NCBI GenBank assembly: GCA_018715085.1
Contig: DVMI01000002.1
Span: 1-64,000, forward strand
DNA length: 64,000 nt
DNA from: Candidatus Avidesulfovibrio excrementigallinarum
Lineage (GTDB): Bacteria; Desulfobacterota; Desulfovibrionia; Desulfovibrionales; Desulfovibrionaceae
Direction of reading: 5' to 3'
Both the position numbers and the translations under genes were made by a program. Of this stretch, positions 40,241-49,179 are shown piece by piece. The notes under the pieces were generated by a model. The model saw only the letters and a program-made list of their open reading frames with translations. It was not told where the DNA came from and did not search any database. Each line of letters begins with the position of its first letter. Position 1 is the first letter of the stretch.

Positions 40241-40915
40241 CTATCGGATGAGTTCCCAGATCCTGACGGGCACAGGACGTTCCTGCGGATACAGAGCGGG
40301 CGTCGTCGTTTCGTGCACGCACCGGCATCCCCAGCGCCGTCCGATGACCATCGCGCGGAAGGTATCGTACACCTGGCGGCAGGGTTCGGCAATCCAGGCG
40401 CGCCCGTTGGGAGCCAGAACATGATCAAGAAAGTCGAGAATGGGCCGCGCAAAGCGCTGTTCGTACATGATGTCGCCAGCCCAGACAAGCGGTATGGAGC
40501 GCGCTTTTACAGCGGGCTTCCGCCAGTCCATGACAACCCAGGAAGGCTGAGGCACACCGTTGCGCACCGCGTTGAGACGGGCAAACCGCAGGGCCTCGGG
40601 TTCATAATCCATGCCGATGACGCGCGCCCCAAGCCAGCTCCCGATCAGTGCAGTCAGGCCAATGCCACATCCCATGTCCAGCGCCGGCCGTCCGGCCAGT
40701 TCGTCCCGGTGACTGTACAGCCAGGAGCCCAGCACCAGGCTGGAAGGCCAGATCTCCGTCCAGTAGGGAATGCGTTCATCCTCGTTGAAAACGTCCATCT
40801 GGTTCCAGAGGGATTCGAGATCCGCGACGCGCTCCATATGCCATGCTCGTCCGCACAGCGATATGGAAACAACAGGTTGCCAACCGGCGCAGGAGGACGT
40901 GTCAGACCCGCTCAT
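40241..40915 (-). CDS. SAM-dependent methyltransferase (protein methyltransferase-like)
   Basis: PYWTEIWPSSLVLGSWL, ALDMGCGIGLTALIGSWLGARVIGMDYEPEAL. Confidence 0.8.
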   Translation of the reverse strand: MSGSDTSSCAGWQPVVSISLCGRAWHMERVADLESLWNQMDVFNEDERIPYWTEIWPSSLVLGSWLYSHRDELAGRPALDMGCGIGLTALIGSWLGARVIGMDYEPEALRFARLNAVRNGVPQPSWVVMDWRKPAVKARSIPLVWAGDIMYEQRFARPILDFLDHVLAPNGRAWIAEPCRQVYDTFRAMVIGRRWGCRCVHETTTPALYPQERPVPVRIWELIR

Positions 40916-41038
40916 GCCTTTTCTTCCTTTCAAAAAGAATGCGTCGAACATACGCGGAGGACGAAGCCGGGTCAACGGTATGCGCAGGCAGACGCGTGTC
41001 ATTGACCAGAGCGGCCTGTTGGGGTATGTTGGACGCTG

Positions 41039-41070
41039 CGGTTCCATGCAGATGGAACCGGATTTTTTTT
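41039..41070 (+). terminator. Intrinsic terminator in the leader of the lysO-like gene (putative attenuator)
   Basis: CGGTTCCAT-gcag-ATGGAACCG 9-bp perfect stem, then GA and T8; ends 20 nt before the ATG at 41090. Confidence 0.85.
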
Positions 41071-41089
41071 GTGTGCGGGGGGGGAAACC

Positions 41090-42016
41090 ATGCTGGCGGA
41101 ACTGGGGTGCATCGCTCTTGGCGTCCCGACAGGCTATGTGTGCCGGCGTCGGGAACGCATTGTGCGCGTGACGGATCAGTCTATGACGTGGCTTGTCTGG
41201 GCGCTGTTGTTCCTGCTTGGCATGACGGTGGGATACGATACAGGACTGATGACGCGGCTGGACAGCCTGGGAGTCCGGGCGACGCTGATCTGCCTGTGCG
41301 CCATGACCGGCGGACAGCTTGGCGCATGGCTTTTGAGCCGCCGGATCCATATTGATCCCCCGCGCCGGCAGGGAGGGGACGGCAAGGCCGGCAGGGCACC
41401 AACTCTGTGGCGGGCCGTCTTTTCGTCCGTCATTGTGCTTGGCTTTTTTGGCGGAGGCGTGGCCTGCGGGTGGTTTGCGCTGCTGCCTCAGGCCCTGACT
41501 ACCGGCGAAGCCGTGCTTGTCACGCTGTATGTGCAGCTGTTTGCCGCCGGCATGTGTATTGGATTCAGTCTGCAGTCGTTGCGCGTGATTGTCGAACTGC
41601 GCCTGATGGCGCTGCTGATTCCGGTGACGGTTGCTGTGGGTTCGCTTGCCGGGGGCGCATTTGCCAGCGTGCTGCTGGATGATCTGTCGGTGCGCGATGC
41701 GCTGGCCGTCAGTGGCGGACTCAGCTATTACAGCCTGTCCAGCGTGCTTGTGACCCGTCTGGGCAATGCGGAGCTGGGATCAGTCACCCTGCTGGCCAAC
41801 CTGTTGTGGGAGCTTCTGGCCCTGATTTTTACGCCCCTGATGCAACGCGCCATCGGGGCGCTTGGGCCGATTGCGGCAGGCGGCGCCGCGGCCATGGATA
41901 CCTGTCTGCCCGTGATCGCACGCGAATGCGGCGAGCGGGCGGCCATTGTGGGCATGTTTTCGGGCGTATGCCTGACCATGGCGGTTCCGCTGCTGCTGTC
42001 GGCGCTGCTGGCCTGA
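41090..42016 (+). CDS. LysO-family (DUF340) putative lysine exporter
   Basis: Multi-TM; LLFLLGMTVGYD, ALAVSGGLSYYSLSSVL, TCLPVIARECGERAAIVGMFSGVCLTMAVP. Confidence 0.83.
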   Translation: MLAELGCIALGVPTGYVCRRRERIVRVTDQSMTWLVWALLFLLGMTVGYDTGLMTRLDSLGVRATLICLCAMTGGQLGAWLLSRRIHIDPPRRQGGDGKAGRAPTLWRAVFSSVIVLGFFGGGVACGWFALLPQALTTGEAVLVTLYVQLFAAGMCIGFSLQSLRVIVELRLMALLIPVTVAVGSLAGGAFASVLLDDLSVRDALAVSGGLSYYSLSSVLVTRLGNAELGSVTLLANLLWELLALIFTPLMQRAIGALGPIAAGGAAAMDTCLPVIARECGERAAIVGMFSGVCLTMAVPLLLSALLA

Positions 42017-42268
42017 TCTGAAGAGCGCGTGTGCCAGCAGGGCTGGTCAAGAGGCAGGATGCTGTGCGCCAAAAAAGTGCCTTGCCGCCGCCCTGCCAAG
42101 AATTTCCCGTTGCCGTACTGCACAGCCGTTAGGGCAGGACAGTCTGCTGCACCAGGCAACGTTTCTCCAGGCCGCGCCGCGCACAGGGAACTGAAAGGCC
42201 GTCTCCGGCCGTTTGGGGCACAGCGGTTTTGCGATGACGGGCAGAGCGCCTTTTGCGGCGCTCACCTT

Positions 42269-45200
42269 TTACGGAGCCTTTGCCGCAAGCGGGCTGCCAG
42301 CATTTTTCCCGGCGTCCTGTGCGTCGTCCAGCAGGGGTTCCAGCGCATGGCGGGCGGCGTCAAGCCGCGCGTGCACGGGTGGCGTGGTATCCAGGCGATA
42401 TTCCAGAATGGCCGGAGGAGCAAGCCGTGCGTCCTTCTTGTGCCGGCTCATGAAGGCGAGCAGCCGCTCGAGAGGAAACGCGGTCTGTTTTTCGCTCCAG
42501 CTGATCCGGATCCTGTCGGCAAAGATGTCTGCCCGCAGAGCCTGGGTCTTGCAGAGCAGCGCCTTGAGATCGAGCATGGAAATAAAGGTCTCCAGCTCTT
42601 CTGGCAGCCTGCCAAAACGATCGAGCAGCTCCATGCTCAGTTCGTGACGGGCGGCGGCGTCCGGCGCGGCTGACAGTCTCCTGTACCAGCGCAGGCGTTC
42701 GTGCCCGTCGGTGATGTAGGTTTCGGGAATATGGGCTGCGAGTCCGAGGTTGATTTCGGTCTCGGCAACGAGCGCGGCCCCCTCACCCTTGAGTCTGGCT
42801 ACGGCTTCTTCAAGCATTTCAAGATACAGGTCAATGCCTACCCGGCCCATATGGCCGCTTTGCACTTCCCCGAGGATATTGCCCGCGCCGCGCAGGCGCA
42901 AATCTTCCATGGCCACCTGGAACCCGGCGCCCAGATAGTCCATGTCAAGGATGATGCGCAGACGCTCTTTGGCGTTTTTGGGCAGGTGTTCGAGATCGGA
43001 GACGACAAAAACCGCGTAGGCCTGCCTGTCGGAGCGTCCGACCCGGCCGCGCAGCTGGTAGAGCTGCCCAAGGCCGAACATGTGGGCCTGATCAACAATG
43101 AGCGTGTTGGCGCGGGGAAAGTCGAGGCCCGATTCCACAATGGCGGTACAGACCAGAATGTCCAGTTCGCCATGCCAGAACCGGTGCATGGTGTCTTCCA
43201 GCTCCCGTTCGGGCATCTGCCCGTGAGCCATGCCGACACGGGCGTCCGGAACAAGCTCTTTGACACCGGCTGTAACCTGGGCAAGGCCTTGAACCCGGTT
43301 GTGCACCCAGAAAACCTGCCCCTGCCGGTCCAGTTCGCGGCGCAGGATCTGACGCAGCGTATTGTTGTCACGCTCAATGAGCGCGGTAGCGACGGGCTTG
43401 CGTTCGGGCGGCGCTGTTTCGATGACGGACAGCTCGCGCACGCCCGAAATGGACAGCTGGAGTGTGCGGGGAATGGGTGTGGCCGTCAGCGTCAGCGCGT
43501 CCACGCTTTTTTTGAGCTGCTTCAGCTTTTCCTTGTGCCGCACGCCGAAACGCTGTTCCTCATCAAGAATGAGCAGGCCCAGGTTGGGCAGGGAAACGTC
43601 GTTTGAAAGCAGCCTGTGTGTGCCTATGAGAACGTCGATCTGGCCTGCTGCAGCGGCCTTGAGCACTTCCTTTTGTTTTTTGGGAGGCACAAACCGGCTG
43701 AGCAGGCCTACGTTGACGGCAAACCCTGAAAGGCGCGCCCGGAAGGTCTGATAATGCTGCTCCGCCAGCACTGTGGTGGGGCAGAGCAGGGCTACCTGGC
43801 GGCCTTCCGAGGCGGCGCGGAAGGCCGCGCGCAAGGCCACTTCCGTCTTGCCAAAGCCCACATCCCCGCAGATGAGCCTGTCCATGGGCTCGGGCCGTTC
43901 CATGTCGGCCAGCATGTCCTGGATGGCCCGGGCCTGATCGGGGGTTTCCTCAAAGCCGAACGTGGCTTCAAACTCCCTGTACAAATCGCCCACAGGGCCG
44001 TAGCGGAACCCTTTGGCAACCTTGCGCCAGGCATACATGTCCACAAGATCGGCGGCAATTTTTTCGATGGCCTTACGGGCTTTTTCCTTGCCCGCCTGCC
44101 AGGCCCCTCCGCCAAGCCGATCCAGCGGCGGCGTCAGTTCGCTGCCGCCCTTGTAGCGCTGGATGAGCGAAAGCCTGTCCACAGGAACGTATAGCCGGTC
44201 GTCACCGGCATAGTTGAGCAGCAGATAGTCGTTGGGCACGCCGCCCGGGCTCATGCGCAGCAGCCCGCCAAAGCGGCCAATGCCATAGTCGCGGTGCACA
44301 AGCAGTTCGCCAGGCGCGAGGTCGTCATAGTGCTCCAGCCCCTTGAAGGCGCCACTGGGCGTTTTGCGCCGCTGCGGCGCGTGCGGCTGGATGACGTCTT
44401 CGCCCAAAATCAAGGTGTCGTTCCAGGACAGATCCGCACCGCCCCGGAAAGAACTTTGCAGCGCATAGAGGCCCGGAACGCCGGGCGCCAGGCGCAGCGA
44501 GGGCACAAGGCCGTCCTGACTGGCCAGCTTGAGGAATTTGTCCCGGCTGCGCAGGCTGGAAAACGACAACAGGATCCGTTTTTTTTGCGCCTGCCAGGTT
44601 TTGACCGCCTGGACAAAGGTCTGCCAGGGGCGATCCTGATCGGAGGGAGCAGGAAACAACGTTGTGAATGAGGCAATCTCTCGCTCGGGCAGGTCCGTGC
44701 CTGTGGCCTCGATGCCAAGGCGGAGGGGCTCGGCATGGACCATGAGGCTGTGTGCACGCAGCGCGTCCAGGGTGTCGGGAGCGCGCAGGCAGAGCCGTGC
44801 GGGCAGATCGCGGAATTCTGCTTCCTTAAGGGCTTCGCGCCACTGCAGATCGGCCGAGGCCAGCGCGTCGCTGAGCTCCTGTCGGCCGGGCAGCAGCCAG
44901 ACGGGATCCAAAGGCAGCCAGTCTTCAAGCAGGGTTGCGTTGCCAAAGGCCGCCCCTGGCAGCAGCCTGAGCGATCCTTGTTCCAGCAGATGGCGCATGC
45001 CGGAGCGCTCGTTTTCGCTGATCAGAGCCCGCTGGAACAGCGTATCCCAGTGATCGCGCAGGGCTTTTGCGTCGGCGGCAGTGCGGAAAAACGGGCTGAC
45101 AGGCAGGAGCGTCGCTTCTGGCAGCGAGCGGAGCGAACGTTGCGTGGACGGATCAAATTCCCGGATGTCTTCAAGCAGATCGCCAAAAAAGTCGAGCCGC

Positions 45201-45832
45201 AGCGGTTTGGAAAAACCCGGCGGCAGAATGTCGAGAATGTCGCCACGCCGCGCGATTTCGCCAGGATTGGACACCATGGGCACGCGCTCGTATCCCCACT
45301 CCACGGCTTGTTCCAAAATCAGATCCGGAGACAGTTCTTCGCCTTTGCTCAGACGCAGCTCGCGTCCGTCAAACAGAGAAAGCGGCGGCAACCGCAGCAG
45401 AAGATTGTCTGCGGTCATCACCACGCCGCGCACAGGAAGCAGACGGGGGGTGCCGTCGGCGGCTGCCTCGTCGCGCCGTCCGTGGCGCAGAGCGTGCAAC
45501 GTAGCCATGCGGTCTGCCCAGCCCAGCCGATCAGTGCTGCGGACGGTGCAGGGACCAAGACTTGCCCAGTCCCCAAATCCGTTGCGCGTGACGCCGCCGG
45601 AACCGGAAGACAGTTCGGGCGTCAGCAGCTGAATGAGTCCGCGAACAGCAAGCAGCTCTTCGCGCTGGCGCACGACGAGCACCACATTCCGGCCCCGGCG
45701 CAGCAGTTCCACGGCCAGCGCCGCCAGCGTGCCGAATCCGGCGCGGGAAAGCGTTTCGGTTCCTGGGCGTGGTTCAAGAAGCCGCTGGATCAGCGTTTCA
45801 CAGGTGTTGGTCTGGGTGGTTGTCGAAGTCAT
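42269..45832 (-). CDS. mfd: Transcription-repair coupling factor
   Basis: CICGDVGFGKTEVALRAAF-like Walker A, DEEQRFGVRHKE, CTAIVESGLDFPRANTLIVDQAHMFGLGQLYQLRGRVGRSDRQAYA; start MTSTTTQTN. Confidence 0.96.
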   Translation of the reverse strand: MTSTTTQTNTCETLIQRLLEPRPGTETLSRAGFGTLAALAVELLRRGRNVVLVVRQREELLAVRGLIQLLTPELSSGSGGVTRNGFGDWASLGPCTVRSTDRLGWADRMATLHALRHGRRDEAAADGTPRLLPVRGVVMTADNLLLRLPPLSLFDGRELRLSKGEELSPDLILEQAVEWGYERVPMVSNPGEIARRGDILDILPPGFSKPLRLDFFGDLLEDIREFDPSTQRSLRSLPEATLLPVSPFFRTAADAKALRDHWDTLFQRALISENERSGMRHLLEQGSLRLLPGAAFGNATLLEDWLPLDPVWLLPGRQELSDALASADLQWREALKEAEFRDLPARLCLRAPDTLDALRAHSLMVHAEPLRLGIEATGTDLPEREIASFTTLFPAPSDQDRPWQTFVQAVKTWQAQKKRILLSFSSLRSRDKFLKLASQDGLVPSLRLAPGVPGLYALQSSFRGGADLSWNDTLILGEDVIQPHAPQRRKTPSGAFKGLEHYDDLAPGELLVHRDYGIGRFGGLLRMSPGGVPNDYLLLNYAGDDRLYVPVDRLSLIQRYKGGSELTPPLDRLGGGAWQAGKEKARKAIEKIAADLVDMYAWRKVAKGFRYGPVGDLYREFEATFGFEETPDQARAIQDMLADMERPEPMDRLICGDVGFGKTEVALRAAFRAASEGRQVALLCPTTVLAEQHYQTFRARLSGFAVNVGLLSRFVPPKKQKEVLKAAAAGQIDVLIGTHRLLSNDVSLPNLGLLILDEEQRFGVRHKEKLKQLKKSVDALTLTATPIPRTLQLSISGVRELSVIETAPPERKPVATALIERDNNTLRQILRRELDRQGQVFWVHNRVQGLAQVTAGVKELVPDARVGMAHGQMPERELEDTMHRFWHGELDILVCTAIVESGLDFPRANTLIVDQAHMFGLGQLYQLRGRVGRSDRQAYAVFVVSDLEHLPKNAKERLRIILDMDYLGAGFQVAMEDLRLRGAGNILGEVQSGHMGRVGIDLYLEMLEEAVARLKGEGAALVAETEINLGLAAHIPETYITDGHERLRWYRRLSAAPDAAARHELSMELLDRFGRLPEELETFISMLDLKALLCKTQALRADIFADRIRISWSEKQTAFPLERLLAFMSRHKKDARLAPPAILEYRLDTTPPVHARLDAARHALEPLLDDAQDAGKNAGSPLAAKAP

Positions 45833-46413
45833 GGCATGCAGTGGCAAAAGGTGAGCAGGACGGCGTTCCCCTGCAGACGCCCTGCCGGCGCAAGACCGGA
45901 GGTGGCTGAAAAAGGCGTTTTTCGGAGCCGCAGGCCGCACAGGAGGGTGAAGAAACGGGGTTACCCTATATCGAACGAGGGCACGAAGCAACCATACTGG
46001 ACAAAACGCCGCCCGGCGCCGCTCTGCTGTATCTGGCGGGCTCCATGGGCGTGCCCCGGCGGCATGGGAGGCAGGCCGCTCTGACAGCTGCGGCGTGCAT
46101 CCCTGCCACGGTAAAGGATCCGGGTGTTCATTGCAGCCGGGGCATTTTGGGGGGATGCGGGCTGTTGGAACAACCTGTACGCGCAGCGTTCCCCGGCCCT
46201 GTGCCTTTTTGGGGCGCAGAGCCTTGTTGCGCAGATCTTTCAGACCGTTGCCGGGCGCGTGTGCGGAAAAGGCGTGTGACTTCCCCGCCGCAGGAAAAAG
46301 AAAGCCGGCGGACGCTGAAGCCGTGACGCCGCATGTGTCGCCCTGCTTCAAAAAGGCCGGCAACGTCACAGCCCCCGCAGGGAGCATTCAGGCACAGGTG
46401 CGCGCGGACAGCG

Positions 46414-46686
46414 TTAGTCTGCCTTGGGCGAGCTTGAATCCTCGTCTTTTGCGGGAGGTGCGAACAGCGCACCAAGCTGGGAGCCTCTGAAGATGATTGC
46501 AGTGGCCGTTTTATCTGCCAATTCTCCAACATCCATCAGTTTTTCAAGAAAAGCCAGCACTTCCTGCCGGCGCTCCTCCGAAGACCACTTGAAATCTTCT
46601 TCCATCTCGCCCGAGCGCATGTATTCTTCCAGCGCTTCGAGATACTTCATGTTCAGCGCGGCCATATCGACTCCTTGCATAATCAT
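46414..46686 (-). CDS. Uncharacterised small acidic protein
   Basis: 90-aa ORF MIMQGVDMAALNMKYLEALEEYMRSGEMEEDFKWSSEERRQEVLAFLEKL; divergent from the b561-like gene. Confidence 0.6.
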   Translation of the reverse strand: MIMQGVDMAALNMKYLEALEEYMRSGEMEEDFKWSSEERRQEVLAFLEKLMDVGELADKTATAIIFRGSQLGALFAPPAKDEDSSSPKAD

Positions 46687-46734
46687 GGGGAACTCATGTG
46701 GCCCCTGTTACAGTTGGCAAAAAGGAGGTGCTCT

Positions 46735-47334
46735 GTGTCAAAAAAAAGTTTTTTTATCGGGCAGTTCCGGCTGTTGTGGCGTTTTTTGGGCTTTTTTCAG
46801 CCTCCGGGAATGCGCCTGCTGCACGCCATGGTGGCGGCGCTGGCCATCACGCAGTATCTCACCGGCCTTGGAGCGCACGCCGGCTCTGCGTACAAAGGCG
46901 TGCTGAGCGCTCTTTGCACAGACTGGCACATCATCGCAGGGCTGTCCTTGTTTGCTCTGGTGCAGGCGCTTGCCTTCAGCAGCCTGCAACACCGCGGATT
47001 GAGGGTGCTGTTTCCCTACCTGTGGGGAGACATTGCCCGCCTCAAAGAGGACCTTGCCGCCACGCTTCGCGGAAAACTCGTACCGCCAAAACCAGGTGGC
47101 CTTGCTGCCTGCGTGCAGGGGCTGGGACTTGGCGCGCTGCTTTTGGCCGTTTATTCAGGCTTAGCCTGGTTTGTGGCATGGCTGTTTGACTTGCCCGTAC
47201 GCAGGCCTTTGATCGAGCTGCATAAAACGCTGGTTCCTCTTGTAGGGCTCTATGCGCTGGGCCATGGCGGCATGGCGCTGACCCACTTTGTGATCTGGCA
47301 GCGCAAAATGAACAATGCCGCATCCCGCACCTGA
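46735..47334 (+). CDS. Cytochrome b561-like membrane protein
   Basis: RBS AAGGAGG then GTG TCA AAA AAA; RLLHAMVAALAITQYLTG, WHIIAGLSLF, LHKTLVPLVGLYALGHGGMALTH with conserved His residues. Confidence 0.75.
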   Translation: MSKKSFFIGQFRLLWRFLGFFQPPGMRLLHAMVAALAITQYLTGLGAHAGSAYKGVLSALCTDWHIIAGLSLFALVQALAFSSLQHRGLRVLFPYLWGDIARLKEDLAATLRGKLVPPKPGGLAACVQGLGLGALLLAVYSGLAWFVAWLFDLPVRRPLIELHKTLVPLVGLYALGHGGMALTHFVIWQRKMNNAASRT

Positions 47335-47568
47335 CGACAGGGCGCGATCCCTTTTGAGCCACCTTGCCGCTGCCCGGACAGGGCGCGACCGTGCCCGGGG
47401 AGGACCGCCTCCATTTGGGCGCCGCCTGCAGGGGAAGGCTGCCTGACAGGCACAAGCTCTGAGGCGCGGCAAATGCGACGGCCTGCCGTGCGCCGTTGCC
47501 TGCCATGCAGGACTCCATCTTCAGGCCGGCGGCCCGGAAGGATAGGCCGCGGGGCTGGCCGGAAGGCG

Positions 47569-48585
47569 TCAGGCCCAGCGGGTGACGGCAGGCACGGGAA
47601 GGTTGTGCAGCGCAGTGGCAAGCTCTTCTGGCGAGGCCGTGGCAGCGCCGACACGCGCCACCACAAGGCCGGCGGCATAGTTTGCCAGCATGCAGGAGGC
47701 GAGCAGTTCCTGTCCTGCGGCCAGTCCCAGTGCGAGCGTGGCAATGACGGTGTCGCCTGCGCCGGTGACGTCAAAGACATCGCGCGCCACGGTGGGGATA
47801 TGCCAGACCTCATCGGGAGAGACAAACAGGGCCATGCCATCCGGCCCCAGGGTGGTCAGCAGATGAGGGCTGGCTGTTCTGGCCAGAATGGCGCGGCCGG
47901 CAGCAAGAATTTCTTCCTTGTTGCCGGCGGGCATGCCGGAACATTCGCCAGTTTCCTTGGCGTTGGGGGTCAGCAGTGTGACGCCGGTATAACAGGCCAC
48001 ATTGGCCGGCTTGGGGTCGACAAGAATGATCGGATGCGCGTGCTGGAGCGCAAGACGCCGGTGCAGTTCGTTCATGAACGGCTCGGACATGAACCCCTTG
48101 GCGTAATCCGAAAGAATGATCACGTCGTGTGTGGCAAGGTGCGGTTCGAGGATTGCCAGCAGAGCGTTGCGCTCCTCGGGCGTAAACGGAGAAGCGTCTT
48201 CGCGGTCAAGGCGCAGCATCTGCTGTCTGCGGGCAAGGACCCGCGTCTTGATGGTCGTAGGACGGCGCGGCGAAATGGACAGATCGTGAGCGATGGCGTG
48301 CTGTGCAAGCACGGAGCGGAGCTTGCTGGCTTCGGGATCGCAGCCGATCTGCCCAATCAGTGTCGGATGCCCGCCCAGCGCGATGATGTTGCGGGCCACG
48401 TTGCCTGCTCCGCCAAGAACAAGTTCTTCGTCCATGACGCGGACAACAGGAACCGGCGCTTCTGGAGACAGCCGTTCTGCGTCTCCTGTCAGATAGGTGT
48501 CGAGCATGACGTCGCCCACAACGAGGACGCGCTTGCCTGCAAGCTGCGGGACAACGGATATCAGGTCTGAGGGTTGCGGTACCAT
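47569..48585 (-). CDS. D-glycero-beta-D-manno-heptose-7-phosphate kinase (RfaE1/HldE kinase domain), PfkB family
   Basis: VLVVGDVMLDTYLTGDAERLSPEAPVPVV, GGAGNVARNI, DVTGAGDTVIATLAL; no cytidylyltransferase domain. Confidence 0.92.
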   Translation of the reverse strand: MVPQPSDLISVVPQLAGKRVLVVGDVMLDTYLTGDAERLSPEAPVPVVRVMDEELVLGGAGNVARNIIALGGHPTLIGQIGCDPEASKLRSVLAQHAIAHDLSISPRRPTTIKTRVLARRQQMLRLDREDASPFTPEERNALLAILEPHLATHDVIILSDYAKGFMSEPFMNELHRRLALQHAHPIILVDPKPANVACYTGVTLLTPNAKETGECSGMPAGNKEEILAAGRAILARTASPHLLTTLGPDGMALFVSPDEVWHIPTVARDVFDVTGAGDTVIATLALGLAAGQELLASCMLANYAAGLVVARVGAATASPEELATALHNLPVPAVTRWA

Positions 48586-49179
48586 GCTGCCTCCCAGAAA
48601 ACGGCATGTTAGACTGCAATACGGGTATTGCAATGTTGAACGTGTAATCAGCTCAAACGGGCGCGCCGTTCAGCACAACAGGGACGCAGGCATGCCCGGG
48701 TAACGCGCCGGAAGGTTTGTGGCAAGGCACACCTGTATGTGCCGGATAGCCGCAGACAGCAAGGTGTCAGTGCCGTGCAGTGCGGCATCCTGAACGTTGC
48801 AGGGCCCTGTTGCCGGTACAGGCATTGCCTGCGCCTGAGCAAGCGGCAGAACAGCTGTTGCAGGCGCCGCACAAAAACCGCGCTGCCTGTATGCCGCAGG
48901 CGCAACACGCGCAAGAGACCCGCCTCGTTGCCTCGGGCGTAAAATCGTGCTGCCGCCAGAGGGCTTCAGGAAGCAAAGGTCCTTCAGCGCTCCGGGAAGT
49001 TCCGTGGTCCCCTGCCAAGCTGCACTCTGGCGGACCCGCCGCAGGCGCGGGCAGATCCAGACTGCCAGGAGACGCTTGACCGTCAATGCCACAGAGTGCG
49101 TGTTATTGCTGTGTAGCCTTCAGAAGGCGGCGCGGTCAAGCGCGGCAAACAGAGGCGCCCCGGTTTGCCGGGATGACAG

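Noticed and set aside
40916-41038. Lysine riboswitch before the lysO-like gene
   Set aside because: Leader is shorter than the known aptamer and no consensus core was recognised by eye.
44735-46084. 449-aa plus-strand ORF
   Set aside because: Antisense to mfd, same codon-bias artefact.
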